Below the pieces are notes generated by a model, which saw nothing but the letters and a program-made list of their open reading frames with translations, had not been told where the DNA came from and did not search any database. The translations under genes and the position numbers were made by a program. Of a stretch of 64,000 nucleotides of DNA, positions 1 through 9,015 are shown piece after piece (the stretch's first letter is position 1; every line of letters starts with the position of its first letter). Source of the stretch: Streptococcus sp. SN-1 (GTDB lineage Bacteria; Bacillota; Bacilli; Lactobacillales; Streptococcaceae); assembly GCF_041154385.1 (NCBI RefSeq), contig NZ_AP028929.1:682001-746000 (forward strand), written 5' to 3'.

Positions 1-2
1 AG

Positions 3-3000
3 GGAACCCTTGTTGAAACATTTACTACAGATTTAGACTACAAAACTGAAACGACTGAGGATCCAACTAAGTATACAGACGAAGAAACTGTCCTACGAAA
101 TGGTGAAAAAGGAAGTCAAGTTACAAAAACAACCTATAAAACGGTAGAAGGTGTCAAAACTGACCAAGTTCTTTCAACTAGCACAGAAGTTACCAAGGAG
201 CCTGTAAACCAACAGGTAAGCCGTGGTACAAAACCAATTGAAGGAACTCTTGTAGAGGAAAGCCTTGAAAAGATTCCATTCGAAGAAAAGATTGAAGAAG
301 ATGCTCAACTGAAAAACGGTTTAGAAGTTGTAGCTCAAGAAGGTAAAGAAGGTCAGAAAAAAATCACTAAGACCTTTAATACTATCAAAGGAGTTAAGAC
401 TGAGGATGCACCAAAAGTAACGGAAGAAGTCATTGAGGCCCCTCAAGACCGAATTTTGAAACGTGGTACTAAGACCTTTGAAAAACCAGTATTGACCCTC
501 ACTGCAGTTGAACCTAAGGATTTGAAACGTACTTCAGATGTTAAATACAGTCTAGAAAATCCAAGTAAGGCAGCCATTAAATCTATCACCTTAACTCTGA
601 AAAAAGGTAATGAGATTGTCAAAACCTTGAATGTTTCACCTGACAACTTAACAGCTAGCCTGACAGATTTGCAATACTACAAAGATTATAAGATTGAAAC
701 TAAGATGGTTTATGACCGTGGTGAAGGCGATGAGGAAGTAGTTCTGAATGAAGAACCTCTAAGACTTGACCTCAAAAAAGTTGAAATCAAAAACATTAAA
801 GAAACAAGCTTGATGAGTGTGGACGCTGACGGTAATGAAACAGATACTAGTTTGCTTACAGAAAAACCAGCTGATGTTGCCCCACTTTACCTACGAGTGA
901 CCACTCACGACAACAAGGTTACACGACTTGCTGTTGACAAGATTGAAGAAGTAGAAAAAGACGGAAAAACTTTATATAAAGTTACTGCCAAAGCACCAGA
1001 CTTAGTTCAACGTAATGCTGATAACACACTTAGCGAAGAGTATGTTCATTACTTTGAAAAACAAAAAACACACGAAGGTGATGTATATTATAGCTTTGAC
1101 GACCTTGTAAAAGCTATGCAAAAAGACCCGACTGGCACATTTAAGCTTGGTAGCAATATCAATGCTGCTAACGTTAAACCAGCAGGAAAATCTTATGTTA
1201 CTAATGCTTTCAAAGGAACATTAACAAGCACTGACGGTAATAAATTTACCATTAGCAATATGAACAGACCTTTATTCGGTGATATTGTCGGTGGTACGGT
1301 AAAAGATTTACTACTTGAAAATGTAAATATCGACATGTCAGGGACTGATAGGATTGCACCACTAGCGAATGTTATCAAAAATAATGCCACTGTAGAGAAT
1401 ATTAAAGTAACAGGTAACGTTGTTGGTAATAATGATGTATCTGGTGTTATCAATAAAATTGATGGTAGTGGAAAATTAAGTAATGTTGCATTTATCGGTA
1501 AAGTACACGCTGCTGGAAATCGAGGTGGTTATTTAACAGGTATCGTCGGTGAAAACTGGAAGGGTATTGTAGAAAAAGCTTATGTTGATGCTGAAATCAC
1601 AGGTAACAAAGCTAAAGCTGCCGGAATTGTATATTCATCTCAAAACGGTGGTAACAACAATACTTTAGGTAAAGAAGGTACTCTTCGAAACTCTGTAGCA
1701 AAAGGCTCTATTGAACTCAAAGAAGCAGTTATGTCTGGTGGATTGCTAGGAACTAACTGGGCACTAGGTGCTATAGAAGACAACATCACTATGATGAAAG
1801 TTAAGACTGGTGAAATGGTCTTTGGTCACTCTGATATTGATGCTGATGATTACTTTACATACTCTAGAACGAAGCGCAACTTCAGTGTTGAGGGTGTAAG
1901 TGAAGGTAAAACAACTTATAATAATTCTAAAAAAATTCCTAGCATAACTAAAGAAAAAGCTGATGAATTAATCGCTAAAATGGGAATCACTGCTGATAAA
2001 TTCGAAAGCACACTTCCTGTTGAAGACAAACTGAACAATATTGTAAGTAAAGCTAATCAATACAAAAATATCGATGATTACGATGCATCTCGTGAGCTTG
2101 CTTACCGTAACATCGAAAAACTTCAACCGTTCTACAATAAAGAATGGATTGTAAATCAAGGTAATAAATTAGCTGCTGATAGTCCATTAATGACTAAAGA
2201 AGTCTTGTCTGTTACGGCGATGAAAGGCAATAACTTTGTCACAGACCTTACAGATGCTGACCATATTTTGGTTCACTACGCAGATAAGACAAAAGATATC
2301 TTTACAATTTCACCGAAAGAATCTAAAGTTCAACAAGTGAAAGAATATAGTGTCGCTGAGCTTGGTGAAGTTGTTTACACACCAAACATGGTTGTTAAAG
2401 ATCGTGCAGATTTAATCAGCGCTATTGAAAGTAAGTTAAGTCCGGTTGAATTGCAATCTGATCCGATTTACCAACACTTGGGCAGAACTGGTGGCAACAA
2501 AGTCAATGCAATTAAGGACTTGTACTTAGAAGAAAGCTTCAAGTACGTTAAAGATAATCTTACTCAATTTGTTACGAAGTTAGTAGAAAATGAAGATCAC
2601 CAGCTTAACACTGATGAAGCTGCAAAACGTGCCTTGATTAAGAAAATTGATGACAATAAGGCTGCCGTTCTTCTTGGATTATCTTACCTAAATCGTTACT
2701 ACGGCGTTAAATTCGATGACTTTAACATTAAAGAATTAATGCTATTCAAACCTGATTTCTACGGTAAGAATGTTAATGTGTTAGACTTCTTGATTAAGGT
2801 TGGTTCTAAAGAAAGTAACATTAAAGGTGATAGAACTTTAGAAGCTTATCGCGAAACGATCGGTGGAGTTATTGGTATAGGCGAGTTAAATAGTTTCTTA
2901 GACTATAATATGCGTCTCTTCACAAGTGATACAGACTTAAACGATTGGTTTATAAAAGCAACTAAAGATAATGTATATATCGTTGAACCTAAAACAACAA

Positions 3001-4547
3001 CTCCTGAGTTTGCTGATAAGAAACACAGAGCCTATGAAGGATTGAATAATGATGTTCACGGTAAAATGATTCTGCCACTTCTGAATTTAAAAGATGCACA
3101 TATGTTCTTAATCTCAACATATAACACTATGGCTTACAGTTCATTTGAAAAATACGGTAAGAATACTGCCGAAGAACGCGAAGCATTCAAAGCTGAAATC
3201 AATAAAGTCGCTAAAGGTCAACAAAATTACCTAGACTTCTGGTCTCGTCTATCATTAGATAAAGTTCGTAACCAACTGCTTAAGAGCAATAACATGGTTC
3301 CAACTCCTGTGTTAGATAACCAAAACTATAAAGGAATCAGCACAGATAAATACGGACATACGAATAGCGGTAAGGATGTAGCGCCTATCCGTGAATTGTA
3401 CGGACCAACAGGTCGTTACCATGCTACTGACTGGCGTATGGGAGCTGTAGCTCGTATCTACGGTAATCCTTATAAGGATGATTCAGTCTTCTTCATGGTT
3501 ACTGATATGATTAGTGACTTTGGTATCTCAGCCTTCACTCACGAAACGACTCACGTAAATGACCGTATGGTTTACCTAGGTGGTTCAAGACACCGTGAAG
3601 GTACTGACCTAGAAGCATTTGCACAAGGTATGTTGCAATCACCTGCTGAAACAAGTCCAAACGGTGACTTTAAAGCACTTGGATTAAACATGGCTTACGA
3701 ACGTCCAAATGATGGAAACCAATGGTATAATACTAATCCAAACGATCTTGCATCTCGCGCTGAAATCGATCACTACATGAAAGGATTCAATGATACGCTC
3801 ATGCTTCTTGATTACCTTGAAGGTGAAGCTGTAATTGATAAAGGTAGTAAAGAACTAAACAACGCTTGGTTCAAGAAAGTAGATAAGCAACTTCGTGGAG
3901 CTAATACGAAGAACCAATACGACAACGTTAGAGATTTAAATGCAGAAGAAAAAGAATATAATTTAACATCTGTTAACGACTTAGTAGAGAAAAACTTCAT
4001 GACTAAACACGGTCCTGGTAATGGTCAGTATGACCCAACTGGATTCGGTTCTGCTTATGTAACGGTGCCTATCACTGCTGGTATCTATGGTGGTAACACG
4101 AGTGAAGGTGCTCCTGGAGCAATGTCATTCAAACATAACACCTTCCGTATGTGGGGGTACTTTGGATATGAAAAAGGCTTCCTAAATTATGCTTCTAACA
4201 TGCTGAAAAATGAGTCTAAACAAGCAGGTCATGCTACTCTAGGTGATGACTTTATCATTAAGAAGGTTTCTGATGGTAAATTTAATACTCTAGAAGAGTG
4301 GAAGAAAGCATACTTCAAAGAAGTTGTTGATAAGGCTAAAGCAGGATTTAATGCTGTTGAAATCGATGGAACAACTTATAATAGTTACGATGAATTAAAA
4401 CAAGCATTTGCTGAAGCAGTTGATAAAGATAAGGCAACTCTTAATAATGGTTCAGTTAAATTTGACAACACTGTTGCACTGAAAGAAAAAATCTTCAAAA
4501 AACTTCTTCAACAAACAAACAGCTTTAAAACTTCAATCTTTAAATAA
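3..4547 (+). CDS. zmpB: ZmpB-like zinc metalloprotease (peptidase M26), 5' end outside the window
   Basis: This is the C-terminal part of a large cell-surface zinc metalloprotease of the IgA1-protease/ZmpB family; the reading frame is open from the first bases, so the start lies upstream. Two G5-type units, each ending in an RGTK-like turn near nt 225 and 465, come first. A repetitive segment with FKGTLTS/GGTVKDLLLENV-like motifs (about nt 1200-1800), typical of the M26 N-terminal domain, follows. The catalytic zinc motif HETTH is at nt 3540-3554, and a third ligand Glu is 20 residues further on (nt 3612-3614). No LPXTG signal is visible at the C-terminus, which fits this family, where the anchor is near the N-terminus. 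Location directly before pabB matches the pneumococcal zmpB locus. The assignment as ZmpB rather than another Zmp paralogue rests on this neighbourhood. A terminator follows. Confidence 0.9.
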   Translation, partial: GTLVETFTTDLDYKTETTEDPTKYTDEETVLRNGEKGSQVTKTTYKTVEGVKTDQVLSTSTEVTKEPVNQQVSRGTKPIEGTLVEESLEKIPFEEKIEEDAQLKNGLEVVAQEGKEGQKKITKTFNTIKGVKTEDAPKVTEEVIEAPQDRILKRGTKTFEKPVLTLTAVEPKDLKRTSDVKYSLENPSKAAIKSITLTLKKGNEIVKTLNVSPDNLTASLTDLQYYKDYKIETKMVYDRGEGDEEVVLNEEPLRLDLKKVEIKNIKETSLMSVDADGNETDTSLLTEKPADVAPLYLRVTTHDNKVTRLAVDKIEEVEKDGKTLYKVTAKAPDLVQRNADNTLSEEYVHYFEKQKTHEGDVYYSFDDLVKAMQKDPTGTFKLGSNINAANVKPAGKSYVTNAFKGTLTSTDGNKFTISNMNRPLFGDIVGGTVKDLLLENVNIDMSGTDRIAPLANVIKNNATVENIKVTGNVVGNNDVSGVINKIDGSGKLSNVAFIGKVHAAGNRGGYLTGIVGENWKGIVEKAYVDAEITGNKAKAAGIVYSSQNGGNNNTLGKEGTLRNSVAKGSIELKEAVMSGGLLGTNWALGAIEDNITMMKVKTGEMVFGHSDIDADDYFTYSRTKRNFSVEGVSEGKTTYNNSKKIPSITKEKADELIAKMGITADKFESTLPVEDKLNNIVSKANQYKNIDDYDASRELAYRNIEKLQPFYNKEWIVNQGNKLAADSPLMTKEVLSVTAMKGNNFVTDLTDADHILVHYADKTKDIFTISPKESKVQQVKEYSVAELGEVVYTPNMVVKDRADLISAIESKLSPVELQSDPIYQHLGRTGGNKVNAIKDLYLEESFKYVKDNLTQFVTKLVENEDHQLNTDEAAKRALIKKIDDNKAAVLLGLSYLNRYYGVKFDDFNIKELMLFKPDFYGKNVNVLDFLIKVGSKESNIKGDRTLEAYRETIGGVIGIGELNSFLDYNMRLFTSDTDLNDWFIKATKDNVYIVEPKTTTPEFADKKHRAYEGLNNDVHGKMILPLLNLKDAHMFLISTYNTMAYSSFEKYGKNTAEEREAFKAEINKVAKGQQNYLDFWSRLSLDKVRNQLLKSNNMVPTPVLDNQNYKGISTDKYGHTNSGKDVAPIRELYGPTGRYHATDWRMGAVARIYGNPYKDDSVFFMVTDMISDFGISAFTHETTHVNDRMVYLGGSRHREGTDLEAFAQGMLQSPAETSPNGDFKALGLNMAYERPNDGNQWYNTNPNDLASRAEIDHYMKGFNDTLMLLDYLEGEAVIDKGSKELNNAWFKKVDKQLRGANTKNQYDNVRDLNAEEKEYNLTSVNDLVEKNFMTKHGPGNGQYDPTGFGSAYVTVPITAGIYGGNTSEGAPGAMSFKHNTFRMWGYFGYEKGFLNYASNMLKNESKQAGHATLGDDFIIKKVSDGKFNTLEEWKKAYFKEVVDKAKAGFNAVEIDGTTYNSYDELKQAFAEAVDKDKATLNNGSVKFDNTVALKEKIFKKLLQQTNSFKTSIFK

Positions 4548-4556
4548 TTGAAATCT

Positions 4557-4590
4557 CTCATCTGCTTTGCGGATGAGGGTTTTCTTATTT
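4557..4590 (+). terminator. Rho-independent terminator after zmpB
   Basis: A GC-containing hairpin (CTCATCTGC / GCGGATGAG around a TTT loop) is followed by a T-rich run, ten bases after the zmpB stop codon. Confidence 0.8.
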
Positions 4591-4592
4591 TG

Positions 4593-4601
4593 TGCTATAC
4601 T
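4593..4601 (+). promoter_or_regulatory. Extended -10 promoter of pabBC, probably giving a leaderless mRNA
   Basis: TGC-TATACT is an extended -10 element. Its last base is only six bases before the pabBC ATG at 4608, so transcription should begin at or next to the start codon. No ribosome binding site is seen and no good -35 hexamer lies 17 bases upstream. Confidence 0.6.
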
Positions 4602-4607
4602 TAAGAT

Positions 4608-6329
4608 ATGCATAGAAAAACAGTGATTGATTTTAAGGCTTTGGGGGAGAGATACACCTTTACACAGCCGATTAAAGAGTTTAAAACGAGAAATATAGCA
4701 GAAGTGGCAGATTTGCTGGCACAAGTGGAAAGATACCAAGAGCAAGGTTATTATGTGGTGGGCTATGTCAGCTACGAGGCTGCACCTGCTTTTGAGGAGA
4801 AATTAGCAGTTCACAAGGCACCTTTACTGGACGAGTATTTGCTTTACTTTACTGTTCACGATAAGGTGGAGACCTCCCCTATTCCTCTGACTTATGATGA
4901 GGTTGATTTGCCTTCAAACTGGCAGGAAGTAACGTCTGCAGAGGATTATGAAAAGGCGATTGCCCAGATTCACCATCATTTGCGGCAAGGAGACACCTAT
5001 CAGGTCAACTACACCGTTCAACTCAAGCAAGACTTAAGTGCCAATCCTTTTGCCATCTACAATCGTATGGTGGTAGAGCAGGAGGCGGGCTATAATGCCT
5101 ATGTGGAACACGATGAGATGGCAGTGATTTCCATGAGTCCAGAGCTCTTTTTTGAGCAAAATAAGCGCGAGTTGACAACGCGACCAATGAAGGGAACGAC
5201 TCAGCGTGGCATGACTGACCAAGAAGACTTGGAGCAGGCCAGTTGGTTGGAACAGGACCCCAAAAATCGCTCTGAAAACATGATGATTGTGGATCTCTTG
5301 CGCAATGATATGAACCGTATTTCTGAGGTGGGGAGCGAGCATGTGAAGCGTCTCTGCCAAGTAGAACAATATTCAACGGTTTGGCAGATGACTTCGACCA
5401 TCAAGAGTCAGTTGCGAGAGGATGTTGACCTTGTTGAAATCTTTCGCTCACTCTTTCCTTGCGGATCCATAACGGGCGCTCCGAAAATTGCGACTATGGA
5501 GATTATCAAGGACTTGGAGCCACAACCGCGCGGAGTCTACTGTGGAACGATTGGTCTTTTACTTCCAAATGGGAGACGAATTTTTAATGTTGCTATTCGG
5601 ACTATTCAACTGTATCAAGGGAAAGCCATCTATGGAGTTGGCGGAGGAATTACATGGGATAGCACCTGGGAGTCTGAATACCGTGAAGTTCATCAAAAGG
5701 CGGCTGTTCTCTATCGTAAACAAGCTCGTTTCAAACTGATTACGACTGGGAAAATCAGCCAGAAGAATCTGCTGTTTGAAGAACAACATCTAGAAAGGCT
5801 GAGTACAGCTAGTCGCTATTTTGCTTATCCTTTTGATGCAGAAGACTTGAAACAAAAGATAAAGGAAGAGTGTCAGGCTTGTGACATTAATCAAGACTTC
5901 CGCTTGCGAATTAGCCTTAGCAAGTCTGGAGAGATAGAAGTCAATCGTCAAGTATTAACATCCCTCAGTACAAGCTTTTGTCAGTCCCAACTCTGTCTTC
6001 AGGAAGCGGATTTGCAACAAGCATTTACCTATTTCAAAACGACTCACCGACCGCATTTGAGATTAGGAGAACAAGAGAAAATTTACCATAATACAAGAGG
6101 AGAATTGCTTGAACTCTCTATCGGAAATTTGGTTCTGAAAATCGATGAGAAACTTTACACACCGCCTATCCGACTTGGAATCTTGCCAGGAATTTACCGT
6201 CAGCATTTGCTGGAAACAGGACAGGCAGAAGAGAAAGTCTTGACCTTGGCAGACATAGACCAAGCAGAAGCTATATACGGCTGTAATGCAGTGAGAGGCT
6301 TGTATGAGTTAATATTACAGGAAAACTAG
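4608..6329 (+). CDS. pabBC: Aminodeoxychorismate synthase component I fused to 4-amino-4-deoxychorismate lyase
   Basis: This fusion enzyme works in p-aminobenzoate synthesis for folate. The first about 370 residues are a chorismate-binding domain (PabB) with the family motifs RPMKGTTQRG and GSITGAPK; the last about 190 residues look like a class IV aminotransferase-fold lyase (PabC), with LGILPGIYRQ and a closing CNAVRGLYELI segment. PabB makes aminodeoxychorismate from chorismate with ammonia from PabA, and PabC releases pyruvate to give p-aminobenzoate. No pabA glutaminase gene is next to it. The start at 4608 is six bases behind the -10 box and has no Shine-Dalgarno sequence, so the mRNA is probably leaderless. 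The stop directly abuts the ATG of the broken hydrolase gene. Confidence 0.92.
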   Translation: MHRKTVIDFKALGERYTFTQPIKEFKTRNIAEVADLLAQVERYQEQGYYVVGYVSYEAAPAFEEKLAVHKAPLLDEYLLYFTVHDKVETSPIPLTYDEVDLPSNWQEVTSAEDYEKAIAQIHHHLRQGDTYQVNYTVQLKQDLSANPFAIYNRMVVEQEAGYNAYVEHDEMAVISMSPELFFEQNKRELTTRPMKGTTQRGMTDQEDLEQASWLEQDPKNRSENMMIVDLLRNDMNRISEVGSEHVKRLCQVEQYSTVWQMTSTIKSQLREDVDLVEIFRSLFPCGSITGAPKIATMEIIKDLEPQPRGVYCGTIGLLLPNGRRIFNVAIRTIQLYQGKAIYGVGGGITWDSTWESEYREVHQKAAVLYRKQARFKLITTGKISQKNLLFEEQHLERLSTASRYFAYPFDAEDLKQKIKEECQACDINQDFRLRISLSKSGEIEVNRQVLTSLSTSFCQSQLCLQEADLQQAFTYFKTTHRPHLRLGEQEKIYHNTRGELLELSIGNLVLKIDEKLYTPPIRLGILPGIYRQHLLETGQAEEKVLTLADIDQAEAIYGCNAVRGLYELILQEN

Positions 6330-6437
6330 ATGAAACTGATATTTTTACACGGCTTAGGACAGTCAGCAGAGTCTTGGAAAGAAGTTCGGAATTATTTGAA
6401 AGATGAGCTCATAAAGTCTCTTGAATTGAAGAAATAA
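6330..6437 (+). pseudogene. Remnant of an alpha/beta-hydrolase gene
   Basis: A 35-codon reading frame starts directly after the pabBC stop. It begins MKLIFLHGLGQSAESWKEV, the N-terminal strand and HGxG oxyanion-hole motif of alpha/beta-hydrolases, then loses similarity and stops at 6435-6437. The catalytic Ser-Asp-His parts are missing, so this is almost certainly the stump of a gene whose remainder has been deleted before the choline-binding protein gene. It was probably co-transcribed with pabBC. Confidence 0.7.
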
Positions 6438-6486
6438 ATCTGATAAAATAAACATGAAATCGATAACATTCCTATAGGAGAAAGTA

Positions 6487-7854
6487 ATGAACAAACGTCT
6501 ATTTTTTAAAATGAGTTTGACGACGTTGTCAGTTTTAGCTTTGTTTTCACAATCTGTTTTAGCAGAAGAAAACATCCATTTTTCTAGCTGTAAGGAAGCT
6601 TGGGCTAATGGCTATTCAGATCTTCATGAGGGGGATCCTGGTTATTCTGCCAAGTTAGATAGCGACCATGATGGTGTGGCTTGCGAATTGAAAAATGCCC
6701 CTAAGGGCGCCTTTAAAGCAAAACAAGAGACTACAACTCAAACTGATACAAGTTCATCAACAACAAGTGGTTGGGTTAAGCAGGACGGTGCTTGGTACTA
6801 CTTTGATGGAAATGGAAATCCAGTGAAAAATGCTTGGCAGGGAAGCTATTACCTGAAAGCAGACGGTAAAATGGCCCAGAGCGAATGGGTTTATGATGCT
6901 ACCTATCAAGCTTGGTATTACTTGAAATCAGATGGTTCATACGCTCGCAATGCATGGCAAGGAAATTACTATTTGAAATCAGATGGTAAGATGGCCAAAG
7001 GTGAATGGGTTTATGACTCTTCCTATCAAGCTTGGTATTATTTGAAATCAGATGGTTCTTATGCAAAAAATGTATGGCAAGGAGCTTACTACCTTAAATC
7101 AAACGGTAAAATGGCACAAGGTGAGTGGGTTTATGACTCTTCTTACCAAGCCTGGTATTACTTGAAATCAGATGGTTCATACGCTCGCAATGCATGGCAA
7201 GGAAATTACTATTTGAAATCAGATGGCAAAATGGCTGTCAATGAATGGGTTGATGGTGGACGTTATTATGTAGATACCACTGGTTTGTGGAAAGACAATT
7301 CAAAAGTAACCAATAAAGGTTCTTATTATAGCCTTCAAGGGAAGTATGATGAAATCATAGTTGCTAATAAACACTATCCTATGTCTAAAGATTACTATCC
7401 AGGTGAAAATGCTACTGCAAAAGCAGCCTTTTTAAAACTGATTGCACAGATGAAGGAAGAAGGCTACGCTATTAGCGATAATTATAGTGGATTTAGAAGT
7501 TATGCAACTCAAGCACAATTGTATCAAAGTTATGTGAACCAAGAGGGACAGGCTGCTGCGGATCGTTATTCCGCCCGTCCTGGATATAGTGAACATCAGA
7601 CAGGACTTGCTTTTGATGTGATTGGCACAGATGGTCAATTGGTTGAAGATTCAAGTGCTGCTCAATGGTTATTAGAACATGCGCCAGACTATGGTTTTGT
7701 TGTTCGATATCCTCGTGGTAAGGAAAGTATAACTGGTTATATGCATGAGGAATGGCATTTGCGCTATATTGGGAAAGAAGCTAAAGACATTGCTGCAAGT
7801 GGTTTGACACTAGAGGAATACTATGGCTTTGATGGTGGAGACTATCTAGATTAA
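6487..7854 (+). CDS. Secreted choline-binding protein with excalibur domain and VanY-type D,D-carboxypeptidase domain
   Basis: The 455-residue product has a signal peptide (cleavage predicted after VLA near residue 26). An excalibur-type calcium-binding domain follows (about 32-68, with the DSDHDGVACE core), then a Thr/Ser linker, then choline-binding repeats rich in GW, WYYF and WYYLKSDG motifs (about 95-270). The C-terminal part (about 300-440) resembles VanY/M15 peptidases: SEHQTGLAFD at 368-377 and EEWH at 421-424 give the zinc ligands His370, Asp377 and His424 and the catalytic Glu. The protein should bind phosphorylcholine on teichoic acids and trim peptidoglycan stem peptides. Choline-binding repeats in the middle rather than at one end are unusual. 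The start has an AGGAG ribosome site (tataggagaaagtaATG). The exact substrate (D,D or L,D) cannot be told. Confidence 0.85.
   Translation: MNKRLFFKMSLTTLSVLALFSQSVLAEENIHFSSCKEAWANGYSDLHEGDPGYSAKLDSDHDGVACELKNAPKGAFKAKQETTTQTDTSSSTTSGWVKQDGAWYYFDGNGNPVKNAWQGSYYLKADGKMAQSEWVYDATYQAWYYLKSDGSYARNAWQGNYYLKSDGKMAKGEWVYDSSYQAWYYLKSDGSYAKNVWQGAYYLKSNGKMAQGEWVYDSSYQAWYYLKSDGSYARNAWQGNYYLKSDGKMAVNEWVDGGRYYVDTTGLWKDNSKVTNKGSYYSLQGKYDEIIVANKHYPMSKDYYPGENATAKAAFLKLIAQMKEEGYAISDNYSGFRSYATQAQLYQSYVNQEGQAAADRYSARPGYSEHQTGLAFDVIGTDGQLVEDSSAAQWLLEHAPDYGFVVRYPRGKESITGYMHEEWHLRYIGKEAKDIAASGLTLEEYYGFDGGDYLD
6841..7252 (+). repeat. 120-bp tandem repeats coding for choline-binding modules
   Basis: Three full units of exactly 120 bp (from 6841, 6961 and 7081) and a partial fourth (from 7201) lie inside the choline-binding protein gene. 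Units one and three are nearly identical over long stretches, whereas the middle one has more changes, suggesting recent duplication or gene conversion. Confidence 0.85.
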
Positions 7855-7958
7855 AAATCTATATTAGCTGAATGCAAACCTTTGCATAAATGACTGAATT
7901 TTGTTATACTATATCTGTAAGCATTTTCAATTAATTCATAATGAAAAAGGAGAATATG

Positions 7959-8918
7959 ATGAGTCAAAAGATTATTGGGATTGACCTTGGTGGAACTTCT
8001 ATCAAATTTGCAATCTTGACAACAGCAGGAGAAATCCAAGAAAAATGGTCTATCAAGACTAATATTTTGGATGAGGGAAGTCATATCGTTGATGATATGA
8101 TTGAGTCTATTCAACACCGTTTGGACTTGCTTGGATTGATAGCAGCGGACTTCCAAGGTATTGGAATGGGATCACCAGGTGTGGTTGACCGTGAAAAAGG
8201 GACTGTTATCGGTGCCTACAACTTGAACTGGAAAACCCTTCAACCGATTAAAGAAAAAATTGAAAAAGCCTTGGGCATTCCATTCTTCATCGATAATGAT
8301 GCCAACGTGGCAGCTCTTGGTGAACGTTGGATGGGTGCTGGTGATAACCAACCAGACGTTGTCTTTATGACACTTGGTACTGGTGTTGGTGGCGGTATCG
8401 TCGCAGAAGGCAAATTGCTTCATGGTGTTGCTGGTGCAGCAGGTGAGCTTGGCCACATCACTGTTGACTTTGACCAACCAATCGCATGTACTTGCGGTAA
8501 GAAAGGCTGCCTTGAGACAGTGGCTTCAGCAACAGGGATTGTCAACTTGACTCGTCGCTATGCCGATGAATACGAAGGCGATGCAGCCTTGAAACGCTTG
8601 ATTGATAACGGAGAAGAAGTAACTGCTAAGACTGTCTTTGACCTTGCAAAAGAAGGAGACGACCTTGCTTTGATTGTTTACCGTAACTTCTCACGTTACT
8701 TGGGAATCGCTTGTGCTAACATCGGTTCAATCCTAAACCCATCAACAATCGTCATCGGTGGTGGTGTGTCGGCTGCAGGAGAATTCCTTCTACAAGGTGT
8801 TCAAAAAGTCTACGATGAAAATACTTTCCCACAAGTACGCACATCTACTAAACTAGCTCTTGCAACTCTAGGAAATGACGCTGGAGTTATCGGAGCAGCA
8901 TCACTTGTATTGCAATAA
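7959..8918 (+). CDS. gki: Glucokinase, ROK family
   Basis: This 319-residue cytoplasmic enzyme phosphorylates glucose to glucose 6-phosphate. The N-terminal phosphate-binding motif IGIDLGGTSIKFA, the LGTGVGGG motif and the zinc-binding ROK signature CTCGKKGCLE mark it as a ROK glucokinase. The start at 7959 is chosen because the upstream in-frame ATG at 7941 contains the AAGGAG ribosome site itself. A TATACT -10 box lies near 7906. It is a single-gene unit closed by a terminator. Confidence 0.93.
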   Translation: MSQKIIGIDLGGTSIKFAILTTAGEIQEKWSIKTNILDEGSHIVDDMIESIQHRLDLLGLIAADFQGIGMGSPGVVDREKGTVIGAYNLNWKTLQPIKEKIEKALGIPFFIDNDANVAALGERWMGAGDNQPDVVFMTLGTGVGGGIVAEGKLLHGVAGAAGELGHITVDFDQPIACTCGKKGCLETVASATGIVNLTRRYADEYEGDAALKRLIDNGEEVTAKTVFDLAKEGDDLALIVYRNFSRYLGIACANIGSILNPSTIVIGGGVSAAGEFLLQGVQKVYDENTFPQVRTSTKLALATLGNDAGVIGAASLVLQ

Positions 8919-8923
8919 AATAA

Positions 8924-8977
8924 AAAAGGAGAAAATTGCTTTCCAGAAGCGAGTGATTTTCCTCCTTTCTTTTTTTA
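8924..8977 (+). terminator. Rho-independent terminator after gki
   Basis: Long stem of AAAGGAGAAAAT against ATTTTCCTCCTTT, followed by a run of T. Confidence 0.85.
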
Positions 8978-9015
8978 TGCTATACTAGTTAGGACAATAA
9001 ATGAGGTGAGAGAGA

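Noticed and set aside
5023..5376. Long open frames on the minus strand inside pabBC
   Set aside because: They overlap a gene with clear family motifs and have no ribosome sites or recognisable products; they are antisense shadows.
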